Shown in pieces: positions 21,132-31,838 of a DNA stretch of 64,000 nt. Each line of letters starts with the position of its first letter. Within the stretch, counting starts at the first letter, position 1. The notes under the pieces were generated by a model that worked only from the letters and a program-made list of their open reading frames with translations, was not told where the DNA came from and searched no databases. The translations under genes were made by a program, and so were the position numbers. The DNA lies in NCBI RefSeq assembly GCF_020283565.1, contig NC_060065.1, positions 48,410,409 through 48,474,408 of the forward strand, written 5' to 3'. This stretch comes from Trifolium pratense (Eukaryota; Streptophyta; Magnoliopsida; Fabales; Fabaceae).

Positions 21132-22757
21132 AATTTTTTTAGCCTAATGTCTAGCTTTCCAATCATATCTAATAATAATGATGTTCCTTTGGATCACCAT
21201 TGAAATATTAAGGTACTGGATATATTTTTCCCGTATTGTTTATTTTCTTCTTATATCTCCCAATATTGTCCCATTAAATGTTGCAGTATGTTCATTTCTC
21301 ATTGAATTAAAAACTACAGTAATCAATATAAAATCCAACAACATCAAAAAATGATGAAAACATATCATAAGGCACATAATCCAACTGTTCTGTAAGAAAA
21401 TCACAATTACATACCTTTACTCAATTGGATTATCCTTCACATGCCAAAGCTCCACCACCACTTATAACTCCGTTATGACACACTAAAAGTGACATAATTC
21501 AAGGAAGTTTAGAGAACTTTTGATGAGTTTTTATGCTTAGAATAAGTGAAATTCATAGTTTTGAAGAGTTGGTTTATGTTGTTGAATGCCTAAAAAGTTG
21601 TCAAAAGTGTTGTTGAAGGCCTTAAGCTGTCAAAAAAATTGTTGCTGTAGGCCCACTGTCACGCTGGGCGTAATTAATTGGCATTTTTTTTTGGCTTGGT
21701 CTGCTGGTCTTCACGCTGGGCGTGGTACTTGTCACACCGGGCGTGGCAGATCTGACAAAATGAAAAGTATAAGTTGAAAACTCATTTTTAGGGAGAAAGT
21801 TACGAAATTTTGGATCAAAGTGGGTCTTTGGAGCTGAGTTCAAGCAACAAGAAGGTGGATCCAAGCAAAGAATCAAGTGTAGAAACACATCCAATTCCTC
21901 TTGTCATGAAGATTTCAATTCTTTTTATTCATGTAATTTCCTCTTTCACTATGTTTGACTAAATTCTTAGATTGAATTTGTAGGAGATTTTCATTGTACT
22001 TTGTTTGAACCATGTGAACTTGATTGTATGCAATTGGATTATGATCTAGTTTCAATTGATTATTTCTTGCACTTAATGCTTCATATAATTTGACGAAATT
22101 GTGTGATGAACTTAATAGTTGATTTATCATGAGAATGAAAATTAGCTATAGACCTATGAATGATTGAACAATTGATAATCACTCTAGAGATTTTGGTTTA
22201 TTGATTGTGATTAAGGAATCAATGCTTATGAAAACCTCACTTAAACACAAATTCACCCTATAGATTGAGAGAGTTGTGATTAAGTGAGAGAATTATTATC
22301 AAGAGATTGAAAATAATCATTTTATTGATTCAATCTTGGAACATAGAATAGCGAAGGTGATTATTTAATTGGACGTGGAAAAGATTGTTTCAGCTATTAA
22401 GAAGAAGGTTTATCCTAGAAATCATTGGGGAAAACTCACCAAAAGCTGCGCTACGGCTTTGTGCGGAAACGATAATGTTACGAATTACGATAGCGTGGGT
22501 GAATAGAGAAGGGCAATAGCACGGGTAAGTTAGACTAGTTACTCTTATTATTGTTAATCTGTTCGAATTTTCGAATTTTATATTGGATTTTTTTTTTAAA
22601 GAATAATATCTCTATACAGTCTTCTTATAATAACATCAAAAATACATTTGGATTAAATTTGAAGTTAATTAGTACTACAGTTTTTTTTTTATAAGCAAAT
22701 TAGCACTACGGTTGTTGATAAAAGTCAAATTTAGTATGTTTCCAGACCCTGCATATA
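21132..22757. other. Repeat-like region without a supported gene
   Basis: Contains CACGCTGGGCGT and CACACCGGGCGTG motifs (21660-21750) and an AT-rich run to 22500 that reads like untranslated retroelement or Helitron tail sequence. Short frames here show no domain. Confidence 0.35.
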
Positions 22758-22904
22758 CTCTCTCTGGTCCTAAATATAGAAGGAAAACTATTTTTTAGAT
22801 TCATTGAGAATCTAATGTATTTTGCCTACATTATAGACCAAATACATTAGATTATCAATAAATCTAAAAAGTAATTTTTGTCTAATATTTAGGACCGAAG
22901 GGAG
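22758..22904. mobile_element. Stowaway-like MITE
   Basis: A 147-bp palindromic element with CTCTCTCTGGTCCTAAATAT and CTCCCTTCGGTCCTAAATAT (complement) ends is flanked by TA on both sides (22756-22757, 22905-22906). This fits Tc1/mariner-derived MITEs. Confidence 0.85.
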
Positions 22905-23001
22905 TATAATGCAATATCCCTACCAACACTGAGCTATGTTCATCGGACAATATAAAGACTATCTGTTTTTTCTTTTCCGGTGACATATATAAAGACTTTC
23001 T

Positions 23002-23132
23002 GTGACAATATATAAGCAAAAATCATCTTTCTAGGTACATAGCATAATTAATGTATCTGACCTATAATATAAACCAAATACATTCAATATGTAATGAACC
23101 TAAAAAGATGTTTTTTGCTTATATATTGTCAC
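23002..23132. mobile_element. Palindromic MITE
   Basis: The ends GTGACAATATATAAGCAAAA and their complement enclose a foldback of 131 bp. No clear target duplication was read. Confidence 0.7.
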
Positions 23133-24674
23133 ATAGGGTTATTTCTTATATCCAATTAAACATATTTTTTTCCCTAGACAAAAAAAAAACATATTTTTCC
23201 TCTCCCCCTAAATTTGAGTATCTCTTGCTGTCTATGACTTAGACCTAGCTCAAACATATTTAAGAGTTATCTTCCAGTCACTGTTACACAATAGAAACTT
23301 ATTTTTTTAATTTTTTTGAATAAACGATGACAACTTGTGTTGTACTAGTAATGCTATTCTTAGGGTATGCGAGGTTTAATTAATTTTTCTTTAAGAAATC
23401 GTGCTATATTACTTGGACCCAAAAATAAATGTGCTATATTTTGATAAAATTTATTTGTTTTGACAAATTAGTCAAAAGAAAAATTTACTTGTGTAGTTTA
23501 CTCGAATATTAACCACGTGTTAAGGAATAATGTTATCTCTACCAACCGTATTAAATCAAATCATGTTGGTAATTTATAATTTTTAAATCAATAAACTATA
23601 ACACTTGTCAAATAAAAGATAAAGTATAACAAAAATAAAAATAATTTTTCATATATCACGGCATCTCATTCGTAGGTAGTTTCATAGAAGCTGTTGACTA
23701 ATTAGACTTTGTATTTTTTAAGGGATTTCGTTACACCTCAATATATTGATTTTATTTTAAAAATACACTATAATTAAGACGTGCAAATTGATCCCTGTAT
23801 CAGTCCTAAGTCCTAGTAATAACTTACAGCAAACCAAACTTCCCGTCATCAATACCATTCCCATTTTCAAACTTATGTCTCTCAAAAAATGAATTGACTA
23901 CCTCAAGATTTATAAGAAATAAAAGTCACCATACATTAATCCCCAAAAAAAGTCACCATACATTACTATATGTGGTAACATATTTTTCTTTATTTAAAAA
24001 GAAAATCTAATATGACCAACCAATTAATTTATCATTAGCCTTGTAACCAAAAAAAATTAATTTATCAAAAATTATTCCAAAAAAAATAATTAATTTATCA
24101 AAAAAAAGAAAATATGACCAATTAATTTTTTTTCTTACTAATTTATATAACTTTTTTACTAGGTTATAGGATTTTCTAATAAACTACTTCAAATACAAGT
24201 TTATATAACAATTTTACTCTTATTGAAAAAATAAATATCAATTTGTGTTATTTTATATTTATCAATAAATTCAACCATTAATTTTAACAGAGATAAAACT
24301 TAGATACAATGATTTAGGTATTTTTTTATAAATATAGTTTTACATTGAAAAATTATTAAAATTATCTAACTATATTCTTGTATGTTGAAGGGAAATTATG
24401 TAACTAACACGGTAGGGGTAGTATATAGTATTTATGGTAGGATTGTACCTAATTTTCATCCTTTTATCAAACACTACAAATTCTATAGGCTATAATTAAC
24501 TTCTCTCCTAACAATTATCAACTATTCATTTTTTTTTTTACCGAATCTTAGTAAATAATTATTCAACTTTGGAGATGCAAGAACTTATTAGTGAATATTG
24601 TGTGTAATTACCAAATGTGAATAAGTGGAGTATCTGATATTCAAATCCAGCTCTCGCTCATTAAATTATTTTTT
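23133..24674. other. AT-rich intergenic region upstream of the WRKY gene
   Basis: No reading frame of interest. Two W-box cores (TTGACT) occur at 23694-23699 and 23894-23899. A short duplicated AGTCACCATACATTA is present around 23925-23965. Confidence 0.5.
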
Positions 24675-24785
24675 TTGTCGGATAATCTAGTGACTATAAA
24701 TTCTACCCTTAGATGGATAAGTGGAATATCCAAGTTCGAACGTCGACACATGCATAACATGCGATGTGTTACTAACTGAGAAAAC
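24675..24785 (-). mobile_element. SINE relic
   Basis: On the minus strand it shows a degraded tRNA-like box B (CGTTCGAACTTGG) and then CACTTATCCATCTAAGGG and TCACTAGATTA, the same tail phrases as the SINEs at 56374 and 58058. The box A end is decayed. Confidence 0.5.
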
Positions 24786-24811
24786 CTCATTAAACATTTT
24801 TATCATCATCA

Positions 24812-24893
24812 TATATAAATAAATTAAATTAAAATGCAATGTCACAAACCTCTTTCTCCTGTTTTATTGCCGAGTCCAATTCCATCATTGACT
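24812..24893 (+). promoter_or_regulatory. WRKY core promoter: TATA box and W-box
   Basis: TATATAAAT at 24812-24820 is a plausible TATA box, implying a leader of about 250 nt before the start at 25102. A W-box core TTGACT lies at 24888-24893. Motif-only call. Confidence 0.4.
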
Positions 24894-25101
24894 GACTACT
24901 ACTTCATTCTCTCTCCTTTCACCCTTTCTCAAGTCTATATCCCTTTCATTTCTTTGAAAATTTTATGGCCAAAAAAGTTGGACTCTCCATTGATCCAGAT
25001 CCATTTTTTAGCTTATTAATTCACCATAAACCATTACAATTATTCTTCTTCTCAACTCTTTTCTTCAACACAAACACTTCAACTTAGTCTCACAAAATAT
25101 T

Positions 25102-28100
25102 ATGGATACCACAATTAACAACAATAACAAAAACAAAAACAAGTCTCCATCTACAACAATCCCTTTTCAAGTCAACCTTACCTCTTCTAATGACTCACTT
25201 TCTGATCATGATGAAAACAGACCCATCATCAATGAACTTGACTTTTTCTCTACAAATAACCATGAAAATATTGCCTCTTCTTCCACTTCTGCACCTCCCT
25301 ATCATCATATACATGATCATTACACCAATCCTTCTTCTCTCTTGGAATTGAAAGTAAACGTGAGTAATCACAACCTTAATCTTAATTTGTTCTATTATAT
25401 TATGTAAATAGATTAATAGATTATAGAATCCGTGGTTTTAAATTGTGGTCGCAGATAAGGTGCGATTCTATATTGTGGTACAATATAGATGAATGCGGCC
25501 GATATGGCCACAACTGTAATTGTGACGATGTTGTTATAAAGGCTTCATGACCAAATTTTATGTTGTGGCCGTAATTTCAGTTGCGGACCATAATTTAAAA
25601 CTATGGTAAAACTATTTAGTTAGTTTATTATTGCCTTCAATATTGCATTGATATTCACACATATTCACACATAGGGATGGTGATGAATACTTTAAGAATG
25701 TAGTTGAATTTTTTTTTTTATTAAAAGTTAAATTGGTTAAATTTGAGATTTTATGAAATACAATTTTAAATCATGAAATTATTTATTTAGTGTTTTTTCA
25801 ACTTTGAGGATTTAAACCTAATTTATTAAAGTTCCAATTTTGAGGATTTAATTATTTATAAAATTTCTGTTTCAAAAAAAAAATTATAAAATTTCAGTTA
25901 TATGGTTTTATTTATGAATTTTACTAATTTATTTTTCCAATTAATATATTTTTTCACTAAATGTTTGTTATTTTTGCTAATGTTGAAATAAAAAAATTGA
26001 TTTTTTCACGAATTTTCTAATCACTAAATTCAGTAACAGAATTGGAGACATATTTTCACTCTAAATTTTGGATGCTAATTAAATGTTTTCTAGTTGTAAT
26101 TTTGGTTGTTAGAATTATTCATATAATTTAGTGAAAAAAAGCATTATTGATATAATATATGACATTGGTGTGGTGCTAATGAATATGTGATGTTTCAATA
26201 TAGACTAGTTTGAATCTTCTTACCACCAACGCAAGCAATGATCAATCCATGGTGGATGCTGACATACCAAGTAATTCAGAAGACAAAAGAGGTCAACTTG
26301 AGGTAAAGAACATTTATTATATGTAACAAGAAGCACAAACACTCATCGTATTAGGCATGTCTCAATGTGGGACACGTGTCCATGTGTCAATGTCCTTATC
26401 ATGTTCGTGCTTCATAGTTTTTAATCATTGAGTGGTTTATACTGTATACAATCTAATTATTTTTCAGGCCGTTGTTCTTCAAGGTGAGCTTGAGAGATTG
26501 AAGGTAGAGAATCATCAATTGAGGAACATGCTCGAAGAGCGCAATCGGAATTACAGCACATTGCAGATGCATTTGGTGAGTTTGATGCAAGAGAGAAAGG
26601 TAGAGGATTGTAATGAAGATAAAAAACAAGTAGAGATGAAACAAAATGGAAATGGTGGATTTTTGGTTCCAAGGCAATTTATGGATCTTGGATTAGCTAC
26701 TAATAATTCTAATGTTGCTGCTGATGAACCAAGAAGTCAAGATCAGTCAAAAGCAGTTGGAAACAACAATGAAGAAGGTTCCAAGGATGAAGCACTTGTG
26801 CCTGATCATGATATGAAGGAATCTGATAAGGGAAATGAACGAGACGATAGTCCTCCGAATCGAGTTTTACCTGCTAATAATAGTAATAATGTTCCAAATT
26901 TTAGTCCTCAAACTAATGTTGAACAAGCTGAGGCTACCATGAGGAAAGCACGAGTTTCGGTTAGGGCTCGATCGGAGGCTGCTATGGTACTTCAATTTCA
27001 CATTTTGGTTAGAAGAAAGAAATTTATTTTTTGGCTTTTATGTGATGCAAAACTGTTGTATTTTTTTTTTGTATCAGATCAATGATGGATGCCAATGGAG
27101 AAAGTATGGACAGAAAATGGCGAAAGGAAACCCATGTCCTCGAGCTTATTATCGATGCACTATGGCTCACGGCTGTCCAGTGAGAAAACAGGTATATGTC
27201 ATGGCCATTCTCATGCTTAATATACTGTTTTGATCAAATTTGACTCTGCCATTAACCTTTCTATGCATGCTGATTAACTAAATTAGTTGCAAATTAAGTT
27301 GCATAGCTCATGTACTTCTGCTAAAAACTGTGATGAGTTTGTGGTCCATTTAGCTAAGATATCATGGCTCATGTTTCATTCCTCAACATTTCACACCTAG
27401 GTTCTGTTCGGATAAACAGTTTTATTAAGCACTAAAAACACAAGTGTTTATCATATAAGTACTTAGCCGGTGTATAAACTATTTCTATGATAAGGGATAA
27501 AATTAAGTCAAATTGTTTTCATATAAACTATAATCTGTTTTCATAAGCTATATTATATTGGAGAAATAATAGAATTGAACTGAAAATATCTTATGGTTAC
27601 GGACGTGTCATAGATTGTTTGCGTAAACTCTTCCAAGTAGTCTCATAAGAGCATATGTCAATAGATAAACTCAAATAAGTCAATCGATTATAGGCCTCTA
27701 ACGAGGTAGGTTGAAGTCAAGGTTTTAAACTGCGGTAATGGTCACAGTCATGTAGCAATTCTTGATATTGAGTCAAAATGCGGCAATGACCACAAAACAT
27801 CAAAAACTATGATGTCGCACTCACAGTTGTTTATGTCTAACTAACTATCAATTTTTGGCCCAACTTTACTTACCGTACAGTCGAACTCTGGATTACCGGG
27901 GGCACCCTTCCCCTGGAAACCAGAGGGTTAATACCAAAACAATCTATCAATCTAACACATATACCATAATCATCACAGGTACAAAGGTGTGCTGAAGACA
28001 GATCAATACTCATAACAACATATGAAGGAAATCACATTCATGCATTGCCACCAGCAGCTATGGAAATGGTACAAACAACATCAGCAGCTGCAAGAATGCT

Positions 28101-28656
28101 TTTATCAGGACCAATGACAAGTCCTGATGGCCTAATGAATCCAAATTTCCTCACAAGAGCAATCCTTCCTTATTCATCAAGCATAGCAACTATCTCGGCC
28201 TCAGCACCATTTCCAACTGTTACATTAGACTTAACCGAACCACCAAATTCAAACCAATTCCCTAACAATAAGAACACAAATCAGTTCCAATTTCCGTTCG
28301 CTCAAAATTTTGCAAACTCATTACTACCTCAGATATTCGGTCAAACATTGCTTAACCAAACAACATTTTCAGGACTTCAGATGTCACAAGATGGAGAAAA
28401 TTCTCAATTGGGTAATCAATCTCAGCAACAACTTGCTGACACAGTTACTGCCATTGCATCTGATCCTAACTTCACTACAGCATTGGCAGCTGCTATTACT
28501 TCCATTATTGGAGCTGCACAACCAAACAATGGTAACAACAGTACTATTAATAATGGTAACAGTACTATAGCCAACAATAATAATGGCAATGTTACATCTA
28601 ATAACAATGCCAATGGAAGCAATAAAGGCAACAATCCTAATTCATCAGGAAACTAG
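25102..28656 (+). CDS. WRKY: WRKY transcription factor, group IIb (WRKY6/31/42/47 clade)
   Basis: Predicted exons are 25102-25359, 26204-26302, 26468-26986, 27078-27191 and 27979-28656; all joins are in frame and give 555 aa. Exons 1-2 end with [20 protein letters not shown], a block conserved in this clade. Exon 3 opens with a leucine-zipper-like coiled coil ([20 protein letters not shown]) and ends [13 protein letters not shown]. Exon 4 carries [17 protein letters not shown] and [15 protein letters not shown]. The last intron falls at the VQR position diagnostic for IIb. The zinc site is C-x5-C-x23-H-x-H. The tail contains [15 protein letters not shown] and [17 protein letters not shown], then Asn-rich repeats. 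WRKY6-type factors bind W-boxes in the nucleus and act in senescence, phosphate and defence responses; the exact orthologue is not resolved. The finger ends NHIHALPP rather than the usual NHNHPLPP. Confidence 0.93.
27405..27670. repeat. MITE-like sequence in WRKY intron 4
   Basis: GTTCTGTTCGGATAAACAG at the left resembles the terminal motif of the element at 57355-57692 (GGCTCTGTTCGGGA in complement). Interior phrases on TAAGC and CATAAGCT are palindromic. Right end approximate. Confidence 0.45.
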
Positions 28657-28992
28657 CTAGCTAGATAGCTCACAGTGATAGCTTTTTTTTAATATTAGTC
28701 TTACATTTTTTGGATTTTTTAATTATTTTTTCCCTTCATTAGTTGGGTTCGGAAACGTTTGGACAAGGACGCGACACTGGCTCATTATTTTTTTCAAATT
28801 ATTATTGATATGACGTATTAACGTCGTGTCTAGTGACCTGTGTCTGTGTGAGTGTTTTCATAGCAAACAAATAGGTTGAGGTGAAATTTTCCCATTTGTT
28901 CAACTCAAGGAAATTTTGATATTGGATCTATAGTGGATTTTTTGGCAATTATTTATGTCTCCATTCATTATTATGCTACCTCTAGGTATGTA
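28657..28992. other. WRKY 3' flank
   Basis: Likely 3' untranslated and downstream sequence. It has T-rich runs but no single compelling polyadenylation signal, and no gene is seen. Confidence 0.4.
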
Positions 28993-29116
28993 CTACGTCC
29001 GTGATATTTTATAAGTAAATTTTATTTTTTTAAATTTATTGTATAATTAACGTATATGAATATATTAAATAGTTTAAATATATTAATTATTTGCTTATAA
29101 AATATGATGGAGGAAG
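28993..29116. mobile_element. Stowaway-like MITE
   Basis: A 124-bp palindrome with ends CTACGTCCGTGATATTTTAT and complement of CTTCCTCCATCATATTTTAT, flanked by TA (28991-28992, 29117-29118). Confidence 0.8.
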
Positions 29117-30194
29117 TATGCGGAGGTTATAATTTAGGAAGAAGTATATTGTTAGTTCCTTTGTCTCATATGTCATCCCATTTGAAAAACAATTTTTTTT
29201 TTGTACAAATTTGGAAAAACAATTTTATCTAACATTATTTATTATTTTTGTAAATATCAAATATAATGTTTATTATGTTTTACTAATGATACTCTTATTT
29301 ATTAAAGTAGTTACAAATATAATCATTTTCCTCATTTATTTATGGAAATGGAAGGTTGTATTATCTTGTCTTTTATTGATGTCTTTGGAATTTTTCTATT
29401 AGTTATTAGTTATGAATAATAAATATAAACCCTCAAAGAGAAAATAACAATGGGGAAGAAGATAAAAGAAGAGAGCTATGGCCTATAGTAGCAGTTGACT
29501 ACCAAATGGCAGTAGCTTGTGGGAAAGGAAAAAAAGAAGTCAAGAAAATCGTCTGAGAGTTGTTAAAAGTGGATGTCATTTATGGGGCACATAAAGAAGA
29601 GATTGAGATAAATAGTACGAGAGAAGGATAAAAAAAGAGAAATGATATTTGTACAACCATTTTTTAATAACTTTTGAGACAACTTTCTCTCTCATACTCA
29701 CATTATCTTTTTACTTTCTCTCTCTATTGCTTTGATTTTTGTGCCAACACCTACTTTCATTTGTAAATTTATTGTTGTCCCAAAAATTGTCACCTAAATT
29801 GTTGTTCAAATAACACAACTCTAAAAAAATAAAATAAGAGGGACTTCTTCAATTTGTCTTTTTCCTTTTATACAAACACTTGACATTATGTAGATTATGA
29901 AACAAGTTATGGTTAATGTCGTCGATTAAAATGGGCTAGAATCATTTCGGAGAATTTGAGTTTGAATCATGATTAAATTAAATAATATTTTATCAAAATT
30001 TATTTACTTTTCAACCGAATTTCAAAATTTCAAAATAAAATAACTTATTTCTAAAATATAATTATTTTTTTAAGAACTGAAATTGAGTTTTCTAGAAGTC
30101 CTATATAATTTTTTTAACTACAAATCTCATTCTCTCTATTTTATTTTTATGTGTCAAAATATGGATTTCTAAAATAAAATTTGTTTAAACTTTA
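29117..30194. other. AT-rich intergenic region, nothing recognised
   Basis: No gene, tRNA or clear element. Frames are short and low complexity. Confidence 0.4.
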
Positions 30195-30290
30195 AACCAC
30201 TGGGTTTGGTTTAGTTGTAAAAAATTTCGCGGTAGTATGTTTGAAATCCTGGTTCGATCCTCGGCACTATTGTAAAACAAAAAAAAAATG
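30195..30290 (+). mobile_element. tRNA-derived SINE fragment
   Basis: A box A-like TGGTTTAGTTGTA and box B GGTTCGATCCTC are 40-50 bp apart, followed by an A-rich end. It is too decayed to be a tRNA gene. No target duplication was found. Confidence 0.5.
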
Positions 30291-30302
30291 TTTGAAGTGT
30301 GT

Positions 30303-30305
<3 letters not shown>

Positions 30306-30363
<58 letters not shown>
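30306..30363. repeat. (TA)n microsatellites
   Basis: A perfect tract, with a second shorter (AT)n tract at about 30486-30519. Confidence 0.9.
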
Positions 30364-30367
<4 letters not shown>

Positions 30368-30481
30368 AGCACTTCAAGTGAGAGGAGTGTGTTATAATGA
30401 GAGGTGAGAGGAGCAATTAATATCCATTGGATGTAAAGGAACGGTTGAGATCTTTTGTTCTCTTAAAATTTTAAACTGTAC

Positions 30482-30520
<39 letters not shown>

Positions 30521-30656
30521 CGTTAGAACAAAATATTTTTCGAAAACTTGAAATTTGATTTTTAAAACATATTTTTACCACATATTTTTTAAAATAAATG
30601 AGATTAATTAAAACTGAAAATGAGTAAAATAAGAATTTTTCAAAATTGTGGGGGTA

Positions 30657-31485
30657 AGGGGTGGCAAAACGGGCCGGGCCCGCCGGGCTGACCCGTTTAA
30701 CCCACCATTTTTGGCGGGTCGGGCTGAGGTTTTCGGCTCGCTACCTTAAGGTGGTCTGCCCCCGCCTAAAAAACGGGATGGGGTGGGGCGGGTTAGCCCG
30801 CGGGCTTTTAAATTTTTTATATTTTTATACTTTTACTGAAAATTGGGCTTGAAATGATGAGCCCAAATCTCAATGCAGTAATATTTTTCTCTCATATAAA
30901 ACTTCACGTTTCTTTTTCTGCCAAAATTAGGGTTGTTTATTTCATTCATTCATTTCATCCGCCGTCGTGCTCCCTTTATGCTAGTATTTATCCTTTTATC
31001 TTATATTGTAATGAATTACTTATTAACTTAGTTGATGTTTCTGTTAGTTTAATTAAGGGTAAATGTAAGGAATTACTTATTAACTTAATTAATGTTTCTG
31101 TTAGTTTAATTATCCTTATTCTCTGCTGCAATCTTCTCTCAACACTTAATTATCCATATTTTCTGTTAGTTTAAAAATAGGAGGTAAGAGTTTTAAGGAA
31201 TTGTGAAGTTATAATTCAACCCGCTTAACTTCACAATCTTCTCTCAATGCAATCTGCTAGTATTTTTTTTAACATCAACTAGGAGGTAAGAATAATTGTG
31301 AAGTTATAATTCAAACTATTAAAAAAAAAAAGTATTTGGCGGGCCGGCCCGCCAACTCGCCAATAAACGAACGGGCTTGAGTTGTTGAACCCGGACACCT
31401 AAGTTGCACCGCCCTGCCCCGTTTTTGTGCGGACTTAAACGGGGCGGGCCTAAACGGGGCGGGCATGCCCACTTTGCCACCCCTA
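30657..31485. mobile_element. hAT-like non-autonomous element
   Basis: The ends are AGGGGTGGCAAAACGGGC and the complement TTTGCCACCCCTA, with GC-rich subterminal GGCGGGC/GCCCGCC repeats and an AT-rich centre (829 bp). The terminal motif is related to the element at 227-788. An 8-bp target duplication is not evident. No transposase. Confidence 0.7.
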
Positions 31486-31575
31486 GGTAGATGTATTAGG
31501 TGTCGGACTAAGAAAGAAAACTAACAAAGATTTGCATGAAAAAATGTACAACCAAGTTATGTGTGTATTAAAGCG

Positions 31576-31829
31576 GAAAATTTATCATCCCACCTACCCA
31601 CTTTCTCACCCACCCCCTGGAAATTCCATTTTTGTCCTTGGTCAAAAAATTTGGAACGCGTTTTCCGAATTTTTTGCCTTTAAAAACAACTTCGGAATGT
31701 GTTTTCCGAATTTTTTCCACATTTGAACTAAAAAAATTCGGAAAACGCGTTCCGAATTTTTTGACCAAGGGCAAAAATGGAATTTCCAGGGCATAGGTGA
31801 GAAAGTGGATAGTGGGATGAGAAATTTTC
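31576..31829. mobile_element. Foldback Mutator-like MITE with 9-bp TSD
   Basis: A 254-bp long inverted repeat with arms GAAAATTTATCATCCCACC and complement of GAAAATTTCTCATCCCACT, meeting near 31705. Arms contain ATTCGGAAAACGCGTTCCGA-like palindromes. It is flanked by the exact 9-bp repeat ATTAAAGCG (31567-31575 and 31830-31838). Confidence 0.9.
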
Positions 31830-31838
31830 ATTAAAGCG

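Larger units (their letters stand above)
19864..22538 (+). mobile_element. Second Helitron, 3' end tentative
   Basis: The left end is TCTCTATATCTCTATA directly after host ...TTAA. Repeat copy ii (about 6617) continues instead with TAAAAATAATT, so the junction is A/T as expected. A similar TCTATCTATATC...TATATTATATG start near 20028 may mark a nested or duplicated terminus. A PIF1-type helicase relic lies inside. A possible 3' end is GCACGGGTAAGTTAGACTAG followed by T (22519-22539), but a matching stem is weak and the flank does not clearly continue the host repeat. Confidence 0.55.

Noticed and set aside
28422..28634. Antisense frame under the WRKY tail
   Set aside because: It is a shadow of the Asn-rich coding sequence in exon 5; it shows only low-complexity Leu/Pro composition.
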